Positions 25,600-34,029 of a stretch of DNA of 64,000 bases are shown one piece after another. Each line of letters starts with the position of its first letter. The stretch's first letter is position 1. Source of the DNA: an uncultured Paracoccaceae bacterium (lineage in GTDB: Bacteria > Pseudomonadota > Alphaproteobacteria > Rhodobacterales > Rhodobacteraceae); assembly GCA_947498645.1 (NCBI GenBank), contig CANMKS010000001.1, forward strand, positions 434,001 through 498,000. The letters are read 5' to 3'. A program made the translations under genes and the position numbers. Under the pieces are notes generated by a model. It saw only the letters and a list, made by a program, of their open reading frames with translations, was not told the origin of the DNA and made no database searches.

Positions 25600-27180
25600 C
25601 TAGCGGACCCAAACCTCGACGCGGGTGTAGCCAGAGCCCGCGACCTGTCCGTCAACGCAGGTTGCCGGGAAGACGTTACCAAATCCGTAGCTGGACAGTG
25701 TCACCCCGTTGTTGGCGGTTGCCGATCCTGCAAACTGCTCAAGCGTGGCTTGCATGGTTTGCGCCGCACTCAATGAGGCGCTGATCGCAGCTTCGCTGCC
25801 CGCGGTGGATGCTCCGAAACCCGCAAAGACGATCTCGCGGCCCTGATAGTCCGGGCCGGACAACAGGCTGACAAGGTCGATCACCATCGCACGGTTCCAG
25901 GCACCTTCGGGACCGCTTGCCGCCCCGCCGGTCATCGTTGTCGACAAACGGTTCGCATCAAACAGCACCTGAAACATCTCGGCCGCTGCAACGCGTTGGG
26001 CGTCGTCCAACGATGCATTCAACAGCCCGCCCAGCCGCGCGTTTTTCAACACCGGATCTTGCTGTTGCGCGGAGTGGTTCAAATAGCCTTCTCTGACCAG
26101 AAGACCTTGAGCCACATCAGTCGAGGCGAAATCAAACAGCTCTGCCGCAAACGGTGTGGTCGGTGCGGTGTCGTAGCTGGCCATGACCGGGCGCGCCAAA
26201 GGATAGTCGCCAGAAATGATGTTGAATTCATTTGGCGCCACGGCAATGCCACAGGCGCCTGAGACGGCAATCGTCTGATCGGCATTCGCCGCAGCGGAAT
26301 CGATGATGCTGATACTGCCCGGAAATTGCAGGATCGACGCCGAGATACCGGCTTGATCCGACATCGTCAGCACGTTGCCGGCGACAGTCTTGCCTGCCGG
26401 TTCCATCACCAGCTTGTTCATCTGCGCCCATAAATCCGAATTCGTCGGCAATTGCAGCGGCAAAACATTCATGTCCGCGCCACCGATCTGGGACCAGTTT
26501 GTCACTTCGCCTGCAAAGACGCGGGCCAGATCGTTCAATGAAATCTCGCTGATGCCCGCATTGGGTGCAACAATGACGGAAAAGGCATTCAGGCCAAGCA
26601 ACTGATTGGCAGGCTGCGTCGTCGCAATCCAATCACTGGGGCCCGCATACTGCTGGGCCGCCGTTCCGTTCAACGATACGGTTTCGATGGCGATGTCTGC
26701 CTCTGCGCCATCATCGGCGATGGTCAACGTCAGTGAAGCCTCGCCATTGCCCAAGACTGCCGCGCCATTTCCGGCGACCTCAACCGTGGCGCTTGTATCG
26801 CTGGCAACGGCAAAAGCGCCGGCCACGGTGCGATAAAGCCCGCCGGCGGACGCGCTTTCAAAACCGATGCTCAAGGTTTGGTCACCGCTGATTGCTTGCT
26901 CGGGCCCACCGCTGACCACGTCGATCAAGGCATCCGCGGTCAGGCCAAAGTCGTTACTTGCCAGAACTTCGGCGCAACCAGGGCCATAGCAGATCACCTC
27001 GGACGCAGGCACACTTATGGCGCCCACTGACGTCTGAACCCGCAACATGACGCCGTTAAAGCCGACGATCTCGCCCTCAACACTGATAAATTCATCAGGA
27101 GAACGCAGATCAACTTGCTGCGCCATTAGCGCAACAGGCGCCACACTACACACTAGGGAAGTTACTATTCGTGTTATCAT
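25600..27180 (-). CDS. PstS-like substrate-binding domain fused to an OmpA-like domain
   Basis: 526 residues. A signal peptide (ITRIVTSLVCSVAPVALMAQ) is followed by a short beta-rich segment with a Cys pair (VICYGPGC). Then comes a phosphate-binding (PstS-like) domain, with AVAGNGAAVLGNG-like and NLNDLARVFAGEVTNW-like segments (seen as AGNGAAVLGNGEAS and LNDLARVFAGEVTNWSQIGG). The last ~90 residues match OmpA-like peptidoglycan-binding domains, ending NVFPATCVDGQVAGSGYTRV and EVWVR. This would place a phosphate-binding-like module on the cell wall. The start at 27180 follows GGAG and begins the signal peptide; an upstream TTG at 27204 adds eight residues. No pst or pho genes are adjacent. Confidence 0.7.
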   Translation of the reverse strand: MITRIVTSLVCSVAPVALMAQQVDLRSPDEFISVEGEIVGFNGVMLRVQTSVGAISVPASEVICYGPGCAEVLASNDFGLTADALIDVVSGGPEQAISGDQTLSIGFESASAGGLYRTVAGAFAVASDTSATVEVAGNGAAVLGNGEASLTLTIADDGAEADIAIETVSLNGTAAQQYAGPSDWIATTQPANQLLGLNAFSVIVAPNAGISEISLNDLARVFAGEVTNWSQIGGADMNVLPLQLPTNSDLWAQMNKLVMEPAGKTVAGNVLTMSDQAGISASILQFPGSISIIDSAAANADQTIAVSGACGIAVAPNEFNIISGDYPLARPVMASYDTAPTTPFAAELFDFASTDVAQGLLVREGYLNHSAQQQDPVLKNARLGGLLNASLDDAQRVAAAEMFQVLFDANRLSTTMTGGAASGPEGAWNRAMVIDLVSLLSGPDYQGREIVFAGFGASTAGSEAAISASLSAAQTMQATLEQFAGSATANNGVTLSSYGFGNVFPATCVDGQVAGSGYTRVEVWVR

Positions 27181-27465
27181 AGTCTTCGTAGCTCCAGCCA
27201 TCAAATGCCACTTTCATGTGCGGCATCCTGTCGATTAGACCATCCAAAGCGGGCAGAACTTGGATGGTTAACCTCATTGCTCGCAAATTGTGCCCACTTT
27301 AGCAACAATAGCTGCAATGTTATTTTTATGGGAATTTTTCAGTGTTCGACAACTGACACGATGTCAGGCTACACAAAAATGCCACAATCTTGATCTGCGG
27401 CACCGCATCAACGCAGTCCGAATGCCCATAAGTGAATCACCGATTTCAAGTGGAAAAATCGCCAC

Positions 27466-28308
27466 TCAGTCATTTCTTGCCGATTGCGGATCACAGGTCA
27501 GCCCGGCAAAATCGAACAGCTTTGGATCGAGCAGATGTGACGGGCGTGCGTTCATCAATGCCCGGAACATGACCTGGCGTCGTCCGGGGCTGTTCGCTTC
27601 CCATCCATCAAGGATCTGCTTGACTTGCTGACGCTGCAATCCGTCCTGTGACCCACATAGATCACATGGGATGATGGGATAGTTCATTGCCTTGGCGAAT
27701 TTCTCGCAATCTGCCTCGGCCACATGGGCCAAGGGGCGGTAGAGGAACAAATCGCCCTCTTCATTCACCAGCTTGGGCGGCATTGTCGCCAGACGCCCGC
27801 CATGGAAAAGGTTCATGAAGAAGGTTTCGAGAATGTCGTCACGATGATGGCCCAGCACCACGGCTGAACATCCCTCTTCACGAGCAATCCTGTACAGGTT
27901 GCCGCGCCGCAATCGCGAGCAGAGCGCGCAGAAGGTCCTGCCTTCAGGCACCTTATCCATCACGATTGAATAGGTGTCCTGATATTCGATCCGATGCGGC
28001 ACGCCCATCTTCTCAAGGAACGCAGGCAAGACGGTGGCAGGAAATCCGGGCTGGCCTTGGTCAAGGTTGCAAGCAACCAGTTCTACCGGCAGCAGGCCAC
28101 GCCACTTGAGTTCATATAGAACAGCCAGAAGCGTGTAACTATCTTTGCCGCCGGACAAGCAGACGAGCCACTTCGCATCACGCGCAATCATGCCATACTG
28201 CTCGATCGCTTCGCGGGTGTAGCGCACAATCCGCTTGCGGAGTTTCTTGAACTCCGTTGTTGAAGGTGCGCCATGGAACAGCGGGTGAATTTCAGAGTTG
28301 TCCAACAT
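27466..28308 (-). CDS. ttcA: tRNA 2-thiocytidine biosynthesis protein TtcA
   Basis: 280 residues. PP-loop ATPase signature SGGKDS at 52-57, then the iron-sulfur cysteines in [10 protein letters not shown] and [14 protein letters not shown], typical of TtcA. It thiolates cytidine 32 in certain tRNAs, an [4Fe-4S] enzyme of the cytoplasm. The ATG at 28308 gives the family N-terminus; the frame extends upstream through sequence without homology. Order rpmH-rnpA-yidD-ttcA is common in Rhodobacterales, with a degraded stretch here between yidD and ttcA. Confidence 0.93.
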   Translation of the reverse strand: MLDNSEIHPLFHGAPSTTEFKKLRKRIVRYTREAIEQYGMIARDAKWLVCLSGGKDSYTLLAVLYELKWRGLLPVELVACNLDQGQPGFPATVLPAFLEKMGVPHRIEYQDTYSIVMDKVPEGRTFCALCSRLRRGNLYRIAREEGCSAVVLGHHRDDILETFFMNLFHGGRLATMPPKLVNEEGDLFLYRPLAHVAEADCEKFAKAMNYPIIPCDLCGSQDGLQRQQVKQILDGWEANSPGRRQVMFRALMNARPSHLLDPKLFDFAGLTCDPQSARND

Positions 28309-28324
28309 GGCGCGGATATGCCAG

Positions 28325-28636
28325 ATGCAGACGCATCTGCCTAGAGGTATCCCATTCGAGGGCACCGGCGTATCAGTTCAAACAGATTGGGAGCGCGCAA
28401 TAAAGCGGATCGACCGAGCAGCGGGTCGGGACATTGACCAAAACTACCCCGACGGTTGAACGGATACAGCACCCGGTGAGATTGGCGCGGCCACCGGACA
28501 GTACGAGATTGACCAGCTGGTGCTGTCAAACAGCGACACCAAGTGTGACCTTCAACGACTGAGCGTGGACTTGGCTTATGTCCGCTGCGATGGGCGGGAT
28601 ATCGGAACGGTCACATTTTCAGTCAAACGGCGGTAG
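28325..28636 (+). pseudogene. Degraded ORF on the plus strand between ttcA and yidD
   Basis: The 384-bp gap between ttcA and yidD holds a reading frame that is open except for one internal TGA at 28457. It starts at ATG 28325 and ends at TAG 28634, 103 codons. The part before TGA reads with normal codon use (e.g. [20 protein letters not shown]), and the part after it (QYEIDQLVLSNSDTKCDLQR) looks equally coding. I infer a remnant of a small gene with a nonsense mutation, product unknown. No ribosome binding site stands out. The TGA could also be read as two unrelated small ORFs. Confidence 0.3.
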
Positions 28637-28694
28637 CCAAGAAATTTCGGCGAAATTTCTTGGCAGTGGGAAAGATTTTCGGATGAAAATCTTT
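28636..28694. repeat. Two tandem perfect hairpins at the end of yidD
   Basis: First, a 13-bp stem GCCAAGAAATTTC with its complement around a 3-nt loop (28636..28664). Second, a 10-bp stem AAAGATTTTC with its complement around a 4-nt loop (28671..28694), which overlaps the yidD stop codon. No T-tract follows on either strand. They may terminate or stabilise the rpmH-rnpA-yidD message, or belong to a dispersed intergenic hairpin family; both are inference. Confidence 0.7.
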
Positions 28695-28914
28695 AGTCTG
28701 GAACGTTATCAATCCCTGACCCGCCCCACGGATGGCAGCGTAGAATACGGCGTATGGTCAGATAACTGCCCTTGATCGCCCCATGCTTTTCCAACGCCTC
28801 CAGCGAATAAGCCGAACAGGTGGGTTGATACCGGCAACTCATCCCGACCCATGGTGACAGCACCATGCGGTAGGCCCGGACGGGCAAAGAAACAACATAG
28901 GCGAACGGGCTCAT
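28693..28914 (-). CDS. yidD: Membrane protein insertion efficiency factor YidD
   Basis: 73 residues, the usual size. The family core is intact: [20 protein letters not shown] with its two Cys, then [20 protein letters not shown] and [13 protein letters not shown]. YidD is a small inner-membrane-associated protein that assists YidC in insertion. Its ATG overlaps the stop of rnpA by 4 nt, so the two are translationally coupled. Confidence 0.95.
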   Translation of the reverse strand: MSPFAYVVSLPVRAYRMVLSPWVGMSCRYQPTCSAYSLEALEKHGAIKGSYLTIRRILRCHPWGGSGIDNVPD

Positions 28915-29297
28915 CCGTGGACCTTTTTGATTGCACGCCTTAGATCGGCCACCAATGTCTCAAACGGGAGGGTCGCTGTGATATCTTTGCGCCCGACCAG
29001 CACATAATCCCAGCCATCGCGACCCAGTTCAGGCAATACAATGCGGGCCACCTCGCGCAAGCGACGCTTGGCCCGGTTTCGGGCGACCGCGTTACCGACC
29101 TTCTTGGAACAAGTGAAACCAACGCGGATGCCATCCGCCTCGCCCTCTGTGCGTTTGCGGCCCTGCAGGTGGATGCCGGGAGTGCCCTGACGGCGGCCGT
29201 GTGATGCGCGCACAAAGTCAGCGCGCTTGGTCAATACGCAAACAGAAACCGCCGGAGTGCCCGTGACAGGCCCAACCGGCGGTTTCAAATCGGTCAA
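28911..29297 (-). CDS. rnpA: Ribonuclease P protein component RnpA
   Basis: 128 residues. The conserved core is [20 protein letters not shown] followed by LREVARI, the RNR motif of the RNase P protein, which assists the RNA subunit in removing tRNA 5' leaders. The start is uncertain. No ATG or GTG lies in the right place, and the frame is open back into rpmH. I give the TTG at 29297 (15 nt after rpmH), which leaves about 20 residues before the typical [11 protein letters not shown]; the alternative TTG at 29234 would start right there. Confidence 0.85.
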   Translation of the reverse strand: MTDLKPPVGPVTGTPAVSVCVLTKRADFVRASHGRRQGTPGIHLQGRKRTEGEADGIRVGFTCSKKVGNAVARNRAKRRLREVARIVLPELGRDGWDYVLVGRKDITATLPFETLVADLRRAIKKVHG

Positions 29298-29311
29298 AAC
29301 GGCTGTTGCGC

Positions 29312-29446
29312 TTACGCGCTCAGCTTCGCACGGCCCTTGGCGCGGCGATTGTTCAGGATCTTGCGACCGGCCTTTGTGGCCATGCGCGCGCGAAATCCGT
29401 GACGGTTCTTGCGAACCCGGTTTGATGGTTGGAACGTGCGCTTCAT
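29312..29446 (-). CDS. rpmH: 50S ribosomal protein L34
   Basis: 44 residues: [20 protein letters not shown], then [20 protein letters not shown], then KLSA. This is a complete and typical L34. It is missed by length cut-offs but lies in the conserved rpmH-rnpA-yidD order. The 290 bp upstream, to the TVP38 gene at 29737, hold no gene and are AT-richer, presumably the rpmH promoter and the divergent promoter of 29737; no box is asserted. Confidence 0.97.
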   Translation of the reverse strand: MKRTFQPSNRVRKNRHGFRARMATKAGRKILNNRRAKGRAKLSA

Positions 29447-29736
29447 AGCGTGCTCTCCGGTTTATGGCCAAATCCGATCAAGGGATTCGAAGCCGAACTA
29501 CAATTCAGACCCGTCCTTTAGAGGGGGTCGCTATGCATGTCAACGCAAGCAGGGGGGTGAAACTGCAACAATTCCCACATTTCGATCACGTCAATTGTTA
29601 CAGTCTTCACGGCCAATACACATAAAACTGAAACATCAGGGGTGCTTTGCATCAATGCGCCGTGAGGTGGGTATCGCAATAGCCGGGTTACGTCCATCTA
29701 ACCTGCAACCAACAAGACACCCATAGGACCCGAAAG

Positions 29737-30468
29737 ATGACCGATATGACCGAAGCCCCGACCAACCCGATACTCAAAAAACTGCCCCTCATCATTATCG
29801 GCGTTGTCGCTGTACTGGGTGCGTTTTTCCTGCGCGACTACCTGACGTTCGAGGCGCTGGCCGAAAATCGTGAATCCCTCCTCGGCTTTCGCGACAACAA
29901 CTATCTGCTGACCGTTGTGGTCTTTATCGCGGCCTATGTGGTGATTGTTGCCTTCTCCCTTCCCGGAGCAACAATCGCCACGCTGACCGGCGGTTTCCTG
30001 TTTGCAACCTTCCCCGGCGCGCTGTTCAACATGACCGCAGCCACCATCGGTGCCACCGCAATCTTCCTTGCCGCCCGTTGGGGGTTCGGTGAAAGCCTTG
30101 GCAAGAAGCTGGAGAGCTCAGAAGGTGCCGTCAAGAAGATCAAAGACGGGATCGACGAAAACCAGTGGTCCATGCTCTTCCTGATCCGCCTGGTCCCAGC
30201 TGTCCCCTTCTTCCTTGCCAATCTCATCCCGTCCTTCCTGGAGGTGCCACTGCATCGCTTTGTGATCTCGACCTTTCTGGGCATCATCCCCGGTTCTGTC
30301 GTCTACACCTCTGTCGGCGCTGGCCTTGGCGAAGTGTTTGCCCGCGGCGAAACCCCGAACCTTGGCATCATTTTTGAGCCCCAGATCATCTTCCCCATCA
30401 TCGGCTTGTGTGTACTCGCCGCTCTGCCCATCGCGATCAACGCCCTTCGCGGCAAGAAAGGCCTGTAA
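29737..30468 (+). CDS. TVP38/TMEM64 (DedA-superfamily) membrane protein
   Basis: 243 residues with about five membrane segments (15-35, 60-80, 85-110, 150-175, 195-235). The family signature appears as FSLPGATIATLTGGFLFATF and FLIRLVPAVPFFLANLIPSF, the latter holding the Arg and Pro of the VTT domain re-entrant loop. Members are thought to act in lipid scrambling or membrane homeostasis. It is followed after 2 bp by a flavoprotein reductase; this pairing is frequent in proteobacteria and suggests joint function. Confidence 0.88.
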   Translation: MTDMTEAPTNPILKKLPLIIIGVVAVLGAFFLRDYLTFEALAENRESLLGFRDNNYLLTVVVFIAAYVVIVAFSLPGATIATLTGGFLFATFPGALFNMTAATIGATAIFLAARWGFGESLGKKLESSEGAVKKIKDGIDENQWSMLFLIRLVPAVPFFLANLIPSFLEVPLHRFVISTFLGIIPGSVVYTSVGAGLGEVFARGETPNLGIIFEPQIIFPIIGLCVLAALPIAINALRGKKGL

Positions 30469-30470
30469 TC

Positions 30471-31889
30471 ATGAACCGTATTAAGACAGATATTTGCATC
30501 ATCGGCGGCGGCTCGGGCGGTTTGTCCATCGCGGCCGGTGCGGTCCAGATGGGCGCCAAGGTGGTCCTGCTGGAAGGACACAAAATGGGTGGCGATTGCC
30601 TGAACTACGGCTGTGTGCCTTCCAAGGCGCTGATCGCCTCGGCCAAGCAGGCCCACGCCATGTCGCACGGCGCAAAATACGGTGTCGGCGAGGTTGAAGC
30701 GCAGGTTGATTACGCCGCTGCCAAAGACCACGTCCACGATGTGATTGCGACCATCGCCCCCGTTGACAGCGTCGAGCGGTTCGAAGGTCTCGGCGTGCAG
30801 GTGATCGAAGAGTTTGGCAAATTCATCTCAAAGACCGAGGTGCAGGCCGGCGACAACATCATCGAAGCGCGCCGCTTTGTCGTCGCCACAGGCTCTGCCC
30901 CATTTGTGCCCCCGATCCCCGGTCTGGACACGGTCAAGCACTACACCAACGAAGATATCTTTGATCTGCGTGAAAAACCCAAGCATCTGATCGTCATCGG
31001 CGGCGGACCCATCGGCATGGAAATGGCTCAGGCGCACCGGCGCTTGGGCTGCAACGTGACCGTCATTGAAGGGGCGAAAGCCTTTGGCAAAGATGACCCA
31101 GAAATGGCCGCATTCGTCCTGGAAAAGATGAAGGACGAAGGCATCAACATCATCGAAGAAGCCCAGGCCGAGAAGATCAGCGGCAAGGGTAAATCGATCA
31201 CCGTGCATACGCCAAAGGGCGATTTCACCGGATCACACCTGCTGATGGCCGTCGGGCGCAAGGTAAATACCGACAAACTGGATCTGGACGCAGGCGGCAT
31301 TGCCCATGACCGCTCTGGTCTGAAGGTTGGCCCTGATCTGCGCTCTGTCACCAACAAGAAGGTCTATGCGGCCGGTGACGTTGCAGGTGGGCTACAGTTC
31401 ACCCATGTCGCGGGCTATCATGCGGGTGTGCTGATCCGCTCCATGCTGTTCGGTCTACCATCAAAGCAACGCACAGATCACATTCCCTGGGCAACTTATA
31501 CGGACCCAGAGCTGGCACAGGTTGGCCTGACCGAAGCACAGGCCAAGTCAAAATACGGTGGGTCGCTTGAGGTCGTGCGTTTTGATTTCCATCACAATGA
31601 CCGCCTGATTGCCGAACGTAAAAACAAGGGGCTGATCAAGGTCATGGTTGTCAAAGGCCGCCCCGTTGGCGCGTCCATCGCGGGACATATGGCGGGCGAG
31701 CTGATCGGCATGTGGGCGATGGCGATTGCCAATAAGATGAAGATGTCTGCCATTGCAAATACGGTACTGCCCTACCCCACAGTGAGTGAGGTTAACAAAC
31801 GGGCCGCGGGGGCTTATTTTAGCCCAAGACTATTCGAAAGCGATAAGGTAAAGCGTGTCGTAGGCTTCGTGCAGCGTTGGCTGCCATAA
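30471..31889 (+). CDS. Dihydrolipoamide-dehydrogenase-like / mercuric-reductase-like flavoprotein
   Basis: 472 residues. FAD motif IIGGGSGGLSIAAGA at 10-24; redox disulfide in GGDCLNYGCVPSKAL (Cys pair CxxxxC); NAD(P) motif VIGGGPIGMEMAQAHRRLG; and VYAAGDVAGGLQFTHVA. The usual C-terminal His-Glu pair HPxxSE is replaced by YPTVSEVNKRA, so it is not a classical lipoamide dehydrogenase, and the MerA-specific C-terminal Cys pair is absent. Together with the TVP38 protein upstream, a membrane-linked disulfide or quinone reduction role is plausible but unproven. The ATG at 30471 is 2 bp after the preceding stop. Confidence 0.85.
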   Translation: MNRIKTDICIIGGGSGGLSIAAGAVQMGAKVVLLEGHKMGGDCLNYGCVPSKALIASAKQAHAMSHGAKYGVGEVEAQVDYAAAKDHVHDVIATIAPVDSVERFEGLGVQVIEEFGKFISKTEVQAGDNIIEARRFVVATGSAPFVPPIPGLDTVKHYTNEDIFDLREKPKHLIVIGGGPIGMEMAQAHRRLGCNVTVIEGAKAFGKDDPEMAAFVLEKMKDEGINIIEEAQAEKISGKGKSITVHTPKGDFTGSHLLMAVGRKVNTDKLDLDAGGIAHDRSGLKVGPDLRSVTNKKVYAAGDVAGGLQFTHVAGYHAGVLIRSMLFGLPSKQRTDHIPWATYTDPELAQVGLTEAQAKSKYGGSLEVVRFDFHHNDRLIAERKNKGLIKVMVVKGRPVGASIAGHMAGELIGMWAMAIANKMKMSAIANTVLPYPTVSEVNKRAAGAYFSPRLFESDKVKRVVGFVQRWLP

Positions 31890-31905
31890 TAATCAGGTGG
31901 AAAAG

Positions 31906-32211
31906 ATGGCAATTGAAGGTTTCGCGAGGGAGCTATTACCTTACAGGTTGAACAAGCACTCTGATGACACTTGGTCGCTATCAAATCGTAACTACAAGCC
32001 AATCAGCTTCATTGGCGCGGAAGGTGAGTACCGGTTCAAACTGAAGAGTATGAATCAAGACAAGCTGGCGAAAATCTCTTGGAATGGAGATGTCCGTGAC
32101 GATGGTGTGTTTCTATACAATGATGGGACGCACCCCATGATTAGCGAGACACTACGCGACGAATACCTCGCACGACTTGGGGAATTGATCTCATCCTCGG
32201 TTGGAAGCTGA
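31906..32211 (+). CDS. Small hypothetical protein, AT-rich orphan ORF
   Basis: 101 residues, MAIEGFARELLPYRLNKHSD at the start. No domain or signal peptide recognised; rich in Lys, Asn, Asp and Tyr, with codons ending in A or T more often than in neighbours, which suggests recent acquisition. The ATG at 31906 follows AGGTGG by 6 nt. Its TGA stop overlaps the ATG of the histidine kinase gene (TGATG), so it is translated with the kinase. It could be a small sensor or modifier of that kinase, but this is guesswork. Confidence 0.55.
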   Translation: MAIEGFARELLPYRLNKHSDDTWSLSNRNYKPISFIGAEGEYRFKLKSMNQDKLAKISWNGDVRDDGVFLYNDGTHPMISETLRDEYLARLGELISSSVGS

Positions 32212-33611
32212 TGACCAACTCACTATCAGGTCGATTTCTGATCCTCACGGTGATCTTCGTGATGCTGGCCGAGATTTTTATCTTTGTGCCGTCAGTCGCG
32301 CGTTTCCGTGAGGACTATTTGCTGGCGCGACTGGAACGTGCGCAGATCGCTTCACTTGCGCTGGAAGCAGACGATATGATCAGCCCTGCGCTTGAAGCAG
32401 AGCTGCTACGCAATGCGGAAGTCTATAACGTGGTGCTGCGGCGCGATGAGATCCGGCAGTTGGCGCTGTCATCACCCATCCCCTCGCCCATCACCGCGAC
32501 CTATGACATGCGCAACGCCACGGGCATGACACTTATCGGTGATGCCCTTGGCACGCTGCTGGACACCCAAGAGCGTGTGATCCGGGTCATCGGCAACCCT
32601 GTGCGCGATGGCGGCCTGCTGATCGAAGTCACCATGGATGAAATGCCGCTGCGGGCGGCGTTGCTGGACTACGGGCGCAACATCCTTTTCCTTTCGGCCT
32701 TCATCTCGATCATCACAGCGGGGCTTTTGTTTATTGCAGTGCAATTGCTGCTGGTCCGCCCGATCAAAGGTGTTGTCGATCACATGCAGGCCTACGCCAA
32801 GGCACCCGAGGACGCGCGCCAGATCATCACGCCCACGGCAGGCGTGCGCGAGTTGCGCGATGCCGAAGAATCCCTGCAAATGATGCAACAGCAACTCACC
32901 GGTGCGCTGAAACAAAAGGAACGCCTGGCCCAATTGGGTGGTGCTGTGGCCAAGGTGAGCCATGACCTGCGCAATATCCTGACCTCTGCACAGCTGTTTA
33001 CGGATCGCATTGAATCCTCGGATGATCCATTGGTCAAACGGATGGCACCCAAACTGGTAAATTCCATCACACGGGCAGTGAACCTGTGTGAAACCACACT
33101 TGCCTTTGGTCGGGTGGATGAACCCGCACCGACACTCTCTCGGGTCAACCTCGCGGGGATCGTTGGCGATGTCATCGACAGTGAACGGCTGGCGGCCGGG
33201 GACTATCCGCTGTCCTTTTCCGAAGATATTCCAGCCTCCATGACCCTGCGCGCCGATGGCGAACAACTGTTCCGCGTGATCTTCAATCTGGTGCGCAATG
33301 CCCGCCAGGCGATCATGGCAACAGGAGAACCGGGCGAGATTGGCCTGCAAGCGCTTGAGGATGATCAGGCCTGGCGGTTGACGATCACCGACACCGGACC
33401 GGGACTGCCACAAAAAGCGCAGGAACACCTGTTCCAGCCGTTTCAGGGCGGCGTGCGCAAAGGAGGCTCTGGTCTGGGTCTTGTGATCGCAGCCGACCTG
33501 ATCCGCGGGCACGGCGGGCGGCTGGAGCTGCAAAAAACCGACGAGAACGGCACCGTGTTCGTTGTGCAACTGCCCAAAGAAGACCTGGCACTGGCCCCGG
33601 CTGCTGAATAG
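32211..33611 (+). CDS. Membrane sensor histidine kinase
   Basis: 466 residues. TM1 at about 8-28, periplasmic domain 30-155, TM2 at 157-180 and a HAMP-like linker, then the dimerisation domain with His251 in KVSHDLRNILTS, followed by the ATPase domain: N-box VRNARQAI, G1 TDTGPGLP and G2 GGSGLGLVI. No response regulator is adjacent, so it is an orphan kinase. The start overlaps the stop of the small orphan ORF by 1 nt. tRNA-Arg follows after 61 bp. Confidence 0.9.
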   Translation: MTNSLSGRFLILTVIFVMLAEIFIFVPSVARFREDYLLARLERAQIASLALEADDMISPALEAELLRNAEVYNVVLRRDEIRQLALSSPIPSPITATYDMRNATGMTLIGDALGTLLDTQERVIRVIGNPVRDGGLLIEVTMDEMPLRAALLDYGRNILFLSAFISIITAGLLFIAVQLLLVRPIKGVVDHMQAYAKAPEDARQIITPTAGVRELRDAEESLQMMQQQLTGALKQKERLAQLGGAVAKVSHDLRNILTSAQLFTDRIESSDDPLVKRMAPKLVNSITRAVNLCETTLAFGRVDEPAPTLSRVNLAGIVGDVIDSERLAAGDYPLSFSEDIPASMTLRADGEQLFRVIFNLVRNARQAIMATGEPGEIGLQALEDDQAWRLTITDTGPGLPQKAQEHLFQPFQGGVRKGGSGLGLVIAADLIRGHGGRLELQKTDENGTVFVVQLPKEDLALAPAAE

Positions 33612-33672
33612 CGAAAGAATCTGAATTGGGCCTTGCATCATGCGTGCAGCACGTCTAAATCCCCGAATACGC

Positions 33673-33749
33673 GGATTGGTAGCTCAGTTGGATAGAGTAC
33701 TTGACTACGAATCAAGGGGTCGGGGGTTCGAATCCTCCCCAGTCCGCCA
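33673..33749 (+). tRNA. tRNA-Arg (anticodon ACG)
   Basis: 77 nt with an encoded CCA. Acceptor GGATTGG pairs with CCAGTCC (one G-U pair), the D-stem is GCTC/GAGT, and the anticodon stem CTTGA/TCAAG encloses CTACGAA with anticodon ACG. The T-arm GGGGG/CCTCC surrounds TTCGAAT. The discriminator is G. ACG reads CGU/CGC after A34-to-I modification. It borders the accessory stretch 34-38 kb, but no integrase or 3'-end duplicate was seen. The 280 bp to the AraC gene hold no gene I can support. Confidence 0.95.
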
Positions 33750-34029
33750 CGACAGCCTTTTGTGTGAAGCGACGCATCGTTTTGCCATCGGCGACGCAAA
33801 ACCATTCCATACTCTCATCCCGTAGCTGACTCTTTTGGCTCCCGAGTTACGTTTGATCCCGTTTCCCGGTCGGAAAGCCGAATAGAAACGGCATTGCGAT
33901 CAGGCCCAAGGCCGCGGAGTAGTCACGATGGGTGTGGATGGTTTTTGTGATGAAGCATGGAAACATGGGGACTTCTCGCCTTTTGTTGCGGCGTGATATG
34001 CTCGTTCGTTCCCATATCGTGTGGATCGT

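Noticed and set aside
28457-28500. In-frame TGA followed by a 6-bp hairpin as a selenocysteine insertion site
   Set aside because: The stem is short, the apical loop lacks a recognisable bacterial SECIS pattern, no homologue with Cys at this point is known to me, and no selA, selB or selC is in the window. A nonsense mutation is simpler.
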